Positions 51,601 through 60,600 of a DNA stretch of 64,000 nt are shown here, piece by piece. The notes below the pieces were generated by a model. It was given only the letters and a program-made list of their open reading frames with translations. It was not told the origin of the DNA and did no database searches. The position numbers and the translations under genes are program-made. The stretch lies in contig JBFOMB010000126.1 in NCBI GenBank assembly GCA_040830545.1, forward strand, positions 1 to 64,000, read 5' to 3'. Numbering within the stretch: the first letter of the stretch is position 1; the number at the start of each line of letters is the position of its first letter. The stretch comes from HXMU1420-2 sp040830545. GTDB lineage: Bacteria; Pseudomonadota; Alphaproteobacteria; Rhodobacterales; Rhodobacteraceae.

Positions 51601-54600
51601 GCGCCACATCCGTCGCCACGTGCAGGTAATAGGCCCCGTCAGTGCCCGGCGGCAGCGTGACATCGGTGGTCTCGGTATAAAGGCCGCCCGCCGCCAAACC
51701 GCCCGTGTTGCTGTGAATGATCGTCTTCAGCAGCGTCGCGCGATAGCGGTTGAACACCGGATCTCGCGACAGCCAGATGGAATCGCGCCAGTATTCCGTG
51801 CCTTCCCAGACCGGGCCGCCCACGTTTTCCACGGTCCACGTGACCTGCGCCACCTCTCCCGACCGGGTGCCGTCGCTGGCGCTAACTGCAATCACCCGCA
51901 GATCAGCAGGCCGGGTCATCACATCCGCCCCGCCCGAGACCAGGTTGTTGGTTTCGTCCTCCTCGACCACCGCCTGCCGTCCCCGGATCGACGCGTCGGT
52001 GATTACATGCACATACTGTCCCGCAGCCGAGGGAGGCAGGTCAAAGGACCGGCTTTCGACATAGCTCTGCCCTGCGCCCAGCCCCCCGGACCGGCGCACA
52101 TCCCCCAGATCCCACAACGTTTCCCCCGCCGCGCCCAGCGTCGCCTTGTCCGACAGATAAACGCGATCCACCCAGCTCACATCGCCGGTTTCGATCAGCC
52201 CGTCATTGCGCACGGTCCAGTTGACCGTCAGCGCCCCGTCCGCCGTATCCACGGGTGCATCGGTGCTGACATCCTGCACCACCAGATCGGGCCGCACCGG
52301 TTCGAACCCCAGAATGTCAATCTGGCGGCCCTTGTAGTTGTTGTTGTCAAAGGCGTTGGGATCATCCGGGTTGATGTTGATCGCCAGCGTGTCTTCCTGC
52401 ACCACGTCGTAGCTGTCCGACCATGGGGTCAGGAAATAGGTCCCGGTCGGCAGGTTTTCGGGGATCGTGACCCGCACGGTCATCTCGTAGCTTTCGCCGA
52501 CCGCCAGGAACCCGGAATGCGTGACCGTTGTCAGCAGGCGGGCAGAGTTGCCTTTCAGGAAATCCGCCCCCGTCACATCGGCAAATTCTGCGGTGTTCGG
52601 GCGGCGCGGGTCGCGCGCGATCCAGATCGTGTCGCGCCACGTATCGGTCAGCGTCGCCCCGGCCCCCTTGTTGGTGACCGTATAACGCAGCTCGACCTCG
52701 GACCCGTAAACCGCCTGCGCCGGGGAAACCACGTTACTCGTTACCAGATCAGGGCGCGGAAGGCCCGTGACCGTAAACTTCTCGGCACGCACATTGTCCG
52801 TTTCAAACGGGTACTCATCCACGTTGCTGCGCGCATCGGTCGAGACCAGAACATAGGCCTCCCCCGACCATCGCAGCGGCACTGTGCCCACCGCGCTGGT
52901 GATCGCATACCGTTCGCCATTGGCCAGCGCGAGCGGGTTGCCCGTTTCGCTGATCAGGATGTCGTCCGAGGACAGCTGATCGTCCAGCGACAGGTACACC
53001 CGGTCTTTCCATGCCCCGGTCGCCTCGACCGCACCCTGGTTCAGCACCTCGAACTGGACCGATATGCTGCCCCCCGCCGACACGTTGGCCGCCGTCACAA
53101 CCGACGCCACCGTCAGGTTCGGACGGGGCTTCAGCGACAGCGTGATGGGCCGGTCATCTGCGCCGCGATTGTTGTCCTCGGCCACGCCGTTTTCGTAAAC
53201 GCGATTGTCCACGTCGGTGACAATCTCCAGCCGGTAGGCGCCTTCGATCTGCGCGGGCAGCGTCACCCGTTCGGTGCGCTGATAGCTTTCGCCCGGTTGC
53301 AGCACCCGGTCGATCCCGAACCGGCCCAGGTAGATCGACGGCTGGCTTCCATCCACCGACACCAGAAACGCCGCATCGGACCAGCTGGTATCCGTTGCGG
53401 ACAGCCCGGCATTGACCACGCGCCAGGCGATATCAATCTCGTCCCCTTCTACGGCGGTTTCAAAGGTGGCAATATCCGCCACCTGCAGATCCGGCGACGG
53501 GGCCAACGCGACAGTCACGGCCTCGATCGAGGACCGGTTGTTGTCGGTATAGATGAACTCGTACGGCCCGCCGGTTTCGACCCGGACATAAACCGTGCCC
53601 TCGGTCCCATCCGGCACCTCAATCGTGCCGCTGCGGGTGTAGCTGTCGCCATTGGCGAGGAAGCCGAGGTGTTCGTAGCTTTCGGTTGCGATATGCCCCG
53701 ACCCATCAGGGTTGCGCGACAGGATCCCCCGGTCCCGCCATGATGACGAGGACGTGCCCCCGATCCCGTCATTGCGCACGGTCCAGGACACATCCAGCGC
53801 CTGCCCGCTCAGCACCGCAGCGCCAGCGGAAATCGTCGACACGACCAGATCCGCATAAGGCCGGTTGGCAACGTCCACGGGATGCGGCACCTCAGCCGTA
53901 TTGTCCGCCTTCAACCCGTTTTCGAACACCTCATCCTTGGCGTCCGCCACAACGTAAATCCGCAACCGGTCGGAAAATCCGGGCGGAAGGGCGATCTGTT
54001 CGCTGCGAACATACGCGGCACCGGGGGCCAGCCGACCCAGCCGGTCGTATTCACCCAGCACGAAATCATCGCCATCCCCGATCACGTCATCGCGCGAGGC
54101 CATGACCCGGTCGGTCCACCCGGTTTCCCGGCCAACCTGATCGCTGATATTCGTCACGGTCCAGCCCACCGTGATCGTCGCCGGGTCCGCCACCGTCAGG
54201 GGCGGCGCGGTCACATCGCTGACCGCCAGATTGCTGAACGGTGACAGCGTGACATCCAGCCCGCGCGCGGCCCGGTTGTTGTCCTCGCCGGTCTTTTCCT
54301 CGACCACATCCGTAGCGTCCGTGACCAGCAGCAGCTGATAGGCCCCGTTTGCATCAATTGGCAGGATCACATCCTGCGTAAAGGTTTCACCGCTGCCGGG
54401 GTCCAGCAGCCCCGCGCTGCGTTCGTGCAGCAGCAGGTCGGACCCATCAACCGTGCCATCCCGCGACAGGTAAATCCGGTCCACGCGATCCCCGACCGCC
54501 GTGCCGCCGCCCAGATTGGTGATCGTCCAGCTGAGACTCAGCACATCGCCCGACGCTGCCGTATCCGCGGCCGAGAAATTGGTGACCTGCAAATCAGGCG

Positions 54601-57600
54601 TGCTCAGTGTCAGGCTCTGATCATCCAGCAGGTCGTTGTCCTCGCGCTCCTGCTCGTAAACCTGCCCGTAGAAATCCGTGATCACGAGGATACGCCAATC
54701 CCCATCCGCGACCACCGGCATGGTGGCGGTCAGGCTGGCGTCATAGCCCTGCCCGGTCGGCAAAGCGGACAGCTGCTGTATCTCGCCCAGATAGCGCGCG
54801 CCGCTCAGCCCGCCGGATTGGGTCAGATACACCCGGTCGGTAAAGGGCGCGCGGGCCTCGGCCTCGCCCACGTTGTTGACCCGCCACCGGACCTCGAATT
54901 CCGCACCGGGGGACACGGTGTCGGGCGCGGTGATGTCCGCAACGATCAGGTCCGGCGTGGGCCGGGCGGAAATGGTTATCGGTTCCAACGCGGCGGTGGT
55001 ATTGTTGCCCTCTGCTGCGCCCTCTCCAACGGTCGCGCCGCTGTCGGTCACCACGATCAGATAGTAATTGCCTGTGATCCCACCGGGGATCTGCACATCT
55101 GCTGTCGCGGTATACGACCCGCCCGGGGCCAGCGGATCGCCCTGCGCCCGTTCCAGCAGCAACCGGTCGGCACCATCCAGCACCCGGTCGGCGGACAGGT
55201 AGACCTGATCGGTCCAGCCGCCGGTGGCCGCCTCCAGCCCGTCATTGCCGACGCGCCAGGACATGCTGACCGTTTCTTCCCAACTGCCGACAATCGGGCC
55301 TGCCACCGCCTCGACCCGCAGGTCAGGCACACGACCGGGCTGAACACTCAGCGCGGCGGTGGCCTGGTTGTTGGCCTCGCTGCCGCCCTCTTCCACGGCG
55401 TCATTCACATCGACCAGCACGGCCAGCGTGTAATCACCGTCCAGCGTATCCGGCAGGGTCACCCGCAGCGTTTCGACCCGCGCCGCGCCCGGGGCCAGCG
55501 CCCCGGCTGGCAGGTTGCCCAGCACGATATCATCCCCGTTGCCGATTGTGTCATCCACGCTCAGCACGATCCGGTCCGTCCGTGTGCCCGCCGGGTCCGG
55601 CCCGGTATTGGTCACGGTCCAGCTGACATCAATCGCATTCCCCGCCTGCGCACTGCCCGGCAGGGTCAGACCGCTGATGGCAAGGTCGGGATAGGTCCGC
55701 TCGGCCGCGCTGAAATTGACCACCGTACGGCTGTTGTTGCTTTCGCCGGTATCGGTCGCGTTCAACTCGCGCAGATTGCCATAGACATCCATCTGCACGT
55801 CGAACCAGAAATCCCCGGCCCCGTTCGGCCCATCCGGCAGATTAAAGGTCAGGCTGCGCGCGCGGCTTTCCCCCGGCGCAATCGGCCCATCCCCCGCCAC
55901 GTCAAAGGCGATGTCCTGCTGGATCAGGTACGTCCGCGTTGTGGTATTGTAGAGCCGCACCCGGTCGGTCCAGCCATGCGGTGTGTCGGCTGATCCGTTG
56001 TTGCGCACGTTCCAGGTGATCGTCACCTGATCCCCCGCCTGCAGCCCCGTCTGTGTCACCGTCAGGTCCTGCACCAGCACATCCGGCGCGTTGTCCTGCG
56101 CGTAGGTCAGCGTGTTGTTGGCCTCACCCGTGCCGTCATCATTGCCCTCGGCAATGGCCATATCCAGGTCGGTGATCACGTCAAACAGGATCTCACCCAC
56201 CGCCAGGTTGGCGCTGGCGGGCCATGTCACCGTGACACTGCGCGCGCGCGTTTCCCCCACATCCAGCGCACCGCCCGTCGCCACGCTGTAGGGCACCGTT
56301 TGCAGAACAAACGCCGGATCGCCCGAGGCGCTGCCATTCCGCACCCGCAACTGTTCGATGAAATCACTGGAAACCGCCGCTTGTCCCCGATTCTCCGTGG
56401 TCCAGGAAATCGTGACACTGTCCCCGGCGTCCCAGCCCGAAGCCGGAGAGATAACCAGATCACGCACGATCAGATCAGGCAGCAGATCGCTGAGCGCGGT
56501 AAACGCAAACGTGGTGATGTTGTTCTGTTCCGGCGCGATGCCGCCATCGGTCTCGTCCGCGTCGTTGGCGATGTCGACCTCGACCTCGGCAATCAAATCG
56601 CCCGTGCCCAACGCTCCGCTGGGCAGGGTCAGGGTGACCTGCCGCGCCAATGTGGCCCCGACGCCCAGGGCACTGCTGGCCTGCGTCGTGACCGCCAGCC
56701 CGACAATCTCGCCCGTATCAGCACGGCGCAGGATCACCCGGTCGCGTCCCGGCAGGGCCGCTGCATCCCCCTGATTGGCCACCTGCCAGCTGATCGTGAC
56801 CGGAGCACCGGCCTGCACCGGCCCGGCGGCGGCGACGCTGATCCCCTGCGCCACCAGATCAGCAGCATTGCGCGCGGCGGAACTGGCAGGCACATTGGTC
56901 CGCCGTGGTGTTTCCAGCAGGTTGGCGCGCACCGTGCGCGGGGTGGTGTTGTTGACCCGCCCCTCGAACAACAGGACGTATTCCCCGGTTTCCGACAGCT
57001 CGAACGCCGCCACGTCCGCCACAGGGTCCGTGTTGAACAGCACCTTGCCTGATGGCGCGATCAGCTGCCAGTTCACCGGGATCGACCCGCCCAGCGTCAC
57101 GTCCGCGAAAAACCGCTGCCCCGCCTGCCCGTCAAACCGGAACCCGCGCGTCAGCGCGCCGGGGTCCAGTTCTGCTGTCACCGGCTGGCCCGGCGTGATC
57201 TGCGGCAGGGACGCAAACTCCAGCAGGCGGAACGCCGCTTCGGGCATATCATCCGCCGTGTCGTAGACCAGCAGCTCATAATCGCCTGCCGCCAGGAATA
57301 CCCGCGAATTCAATCCCCGGTCCTGCGCAAAATGCAGGTCCGCCACATTCTGCCTGTTGCTGTCGATGATCCGCCACCGCAACGAACTGTCGTTGGTCAG
57401 GCTGTCGAAATAGACCTCTCCATCCGTCGCCTTGGTGAAATCATAGCGCAGGAACCCGCCCACCTCGGGCAGCACCTCGCGCACCCGTTCGTCAAAGGCC
57501 AGATTGCGGCGCACCTCTTTGTGCGTGCGCAGGGTGAACGTCAGGTCCAGCGACCCGCTGCGTCCCCCGGGCGGGATCATGACCAGTGTATGGGTGCCAT

Positions 57601-60600
57601 CCTGCTGCGGGGTGAAAATGTCGAAATTGTCGAAATTCCCGCTGTGGATCACCGACCCATCCGGGTCCATCACATAGAGCCACGATCCATAAGACGATTG
57701 CGAAATCGTGCCCAGATCAAAGCGCAGCGGTTGGCCCGTAACGCCCTGGAAATTGAAAATCGCCGTATCCGTCGCCACCGGCAGGTTTAACGTCACTTCG
57801 TTGTCAATGCTGAACGCCGTGGTCTGCACACCCAGATTCAGCACCTGGAAATCAAACACCGGTGCTGCCCGTCTGGCCCAGAAACTGAACGTGATCGGAC
57901 CCGCAGGCGCGGCAAACCGCTGCTCACCCGCGCTGCTGGATTTCAATACCCGCCCTTGGGCGTCGCGCGCCGTCCAGCGCACATCGTCCGAGTTGCGCAG
58001 GTCCATGAACAGCTGCGTCGCCTGCGGCAGGGTCAGGGAATAGACCTCGGTCGCGCCATAGGATTCGAAACTGGCGTTGACGACTTGCCCGGTCTGGATC
58101 GGGATCACGCCATCCTTGCGGCCGACCTCCACCGTGCGGGGCACCGTATTCCCGATCCGCCCGTCAATCAGCAGGGTGTAATCCCCGGCGATCTGCGCTG
58201 TGAACGCATAGCCCTGCACAAACGTTCCTGCAGTCACTTTCCGCCCGCGCGGGTCCAGCAGCACCCAGTTCTGGAAATCCCCATCACTGGTGACAGAGAG
58301 GTCCACCAGTTCCCCCGCTGTTGCCGGGATCGTGAGTACCTGCATCAGGTTCGCCGGGTCCAGTGACAGCGTCAAAGACCCCCCCGCCGTCAGCGGCGTG
58401 CCCGCCGCCAGATCCAGCAGGCGGAAGGCAAAACTGGCCGTTGCCGCCGTGCTGGACACGGATATCTGATACGTCCCCGGCGCCAGCTCCATGAACCGGC
58501 GCGATTGTCGGTCCGCGGTCATGTCATAGGTGACGTCAACGTCCTTGCGCAGGTCCGTCGGCTCCACCACCCGGCCCAACGCATCCGCAATCGAAAAACT
58601 CAACCCGCTGGTGTTGGTCTGCCCGTCCAACACCAGCCGCGCGCGCTCGGTCAGCGTGAATTGGTAGGTTTCTGGCGTGTTCGCGGCACTGGTCGCCCCG
58701 GTGACTGTCTGGCCCAGCGTGATCGCCGTGCCGGTGATCGCCTCTGCCGTCGCCGTTCCGGTTTTGCGCACCACAAAGGCGTGGCTGTAATCATCCGAAC
58801 TGTTGGTCAGATAGCCCTGTATCGCAATCAGATACCGCCCGGTTTCGCGCAGTGTCAGGTCACTGAAATCCCGCAGCGAGTTCAGGTACTGCACCTCCGC
58901 TCCCGACGGCGCAATGATCGACACCACCTTGTTCCCGGTGCCCGCCAGCACATCCAATTCAATGATATCGCCTTCGGTTCCGTCCCAATAGAACAGATCA
59001 TCCGCCCGCGACGGTTCGATCACCCGCAGATCGGTCGCCGTGTTGTCGACCAGCGGAATGGCCCCTGCCGCGTCCAACAGGGCAAAATCAACCGGGCCGA
59101 AATAGTCACCCAGCCCCTGCACAACCAGCGTATAATCGCCCGCCGCCAGTTGCATCAGCCGGTCGGGCGTCACACCGCCATTGAAGTTCAGCGGCGGCTC
59201 CACCTCGTTGCCAGCCGCGTCCAGAAGGCTCCACTGCAGCTCGGCAGAGTTCACCATGGTGTCCAGATAGACCTGCGTGTCCTGCGTCAGCGACAGCGCG
59301 TATTCCAACCGGTCGCGCGGGGCGGCCATGGTATCGCGCACCTGCGCACCCACCGCCAGCGGGCTGCGCGTCACCTGCGGTTTTGTCACCCGGAATGTCG
59401 TCGAAAACGGATCGTCCGAGGTCGAGGCCCGATCCACGATCAGCGTATAGGTTCCAGCCCGCGCAATCTCGACAAAATGATCGTTGAAGGTGCGGGTGTT
59501 GAACACAATGTCGCCGCTGGGGTCCAGCAACAGCCAACTGCCGCTGCCACTGCCGGTCTGGTAGTCGAAATAGAAATTATCGTCCGCGTCCGCATCGAAC
59601 CGGTACACCGTCGCCGGACCGGTGCCATTCACCGTTGTGACCGTGTCCAGCGGCAGCGGACCGCCGGTCGACAGATCGCGCAGGGTGAAATTTACGTCAG
59701 GCGTTGCGTTGCCGCGTCCTTCGAACACAACCTGATAACTGCCAGCCTTCAGCCGCGTCAGCCGGCGGGTCGGGTCCCAATTGTCCAGCCGCCGCGTGTC
59801 ATAGTCCAGCTCATTGCCGTTTGCGTCAAAGATCGTGTAATTCACCGCCGCGCTCAGCACCTGATCCAGATGCAGGTCCACCTGCCGATCCACCGTCAGA
59901 TCATAGCGAATACGCCCAAACGGCACCGTAATCCGATCCGCGACCGTATCCCCAACGGCCAGAGTCTTCGTCTGGGTCGGCGCATCGCGCAGGGTGAAAT
60001 CATAGGTGATCGGCTGTGACTGGCCGGGCTGCGAGTCAATCAGGATCAGGTATCGCCCAGTCTGCGGCGCGTCGAAATAGCTGTCACCAGACTCGATACT
60101 GCCATAACCCAGATGGTTGCCCAGCGGGTCCAGAAACTGTGTGCGCACGTTGTAAAACGTGTTCGGCCCGGTGACCGAGTCGATGTCCAGCGCGATCCGC
60201 TGGCCCGCCTGCGCGTCCACCGCCAGAACCAGCGCCTCGCCCCCCGGATCCAGCGTCCCGGTCAGCTGCGTGCCCGGCACGGTGGGCACCAAATCCCCCA
60301 CCGACAGCAGCCGGAACGACGCCTGCCCGATGTCATCCGAATTGCCATATAGCTGCAGGATGAAATCCCCGGACCCGAGGCTGTGCAGGTTGTCATTCAC
60401 ATCCCGCAGGGTCAGCCCCTTGCCGCCCACCACAACACCGTCGCGATCCAGAATGTTATAGCGCAGGTCCTGATACCGGCTGTTCGTCTCCAGATAGTCA
60501 AACAGCACCTGACCCGGCTGGTTCAGCGAAAAGCGGTAGTTCACCACCTCGCCCGGTGTGGCGATCTCCACCTGTTCGGTCTGGCCCAGCGTCAGCACGC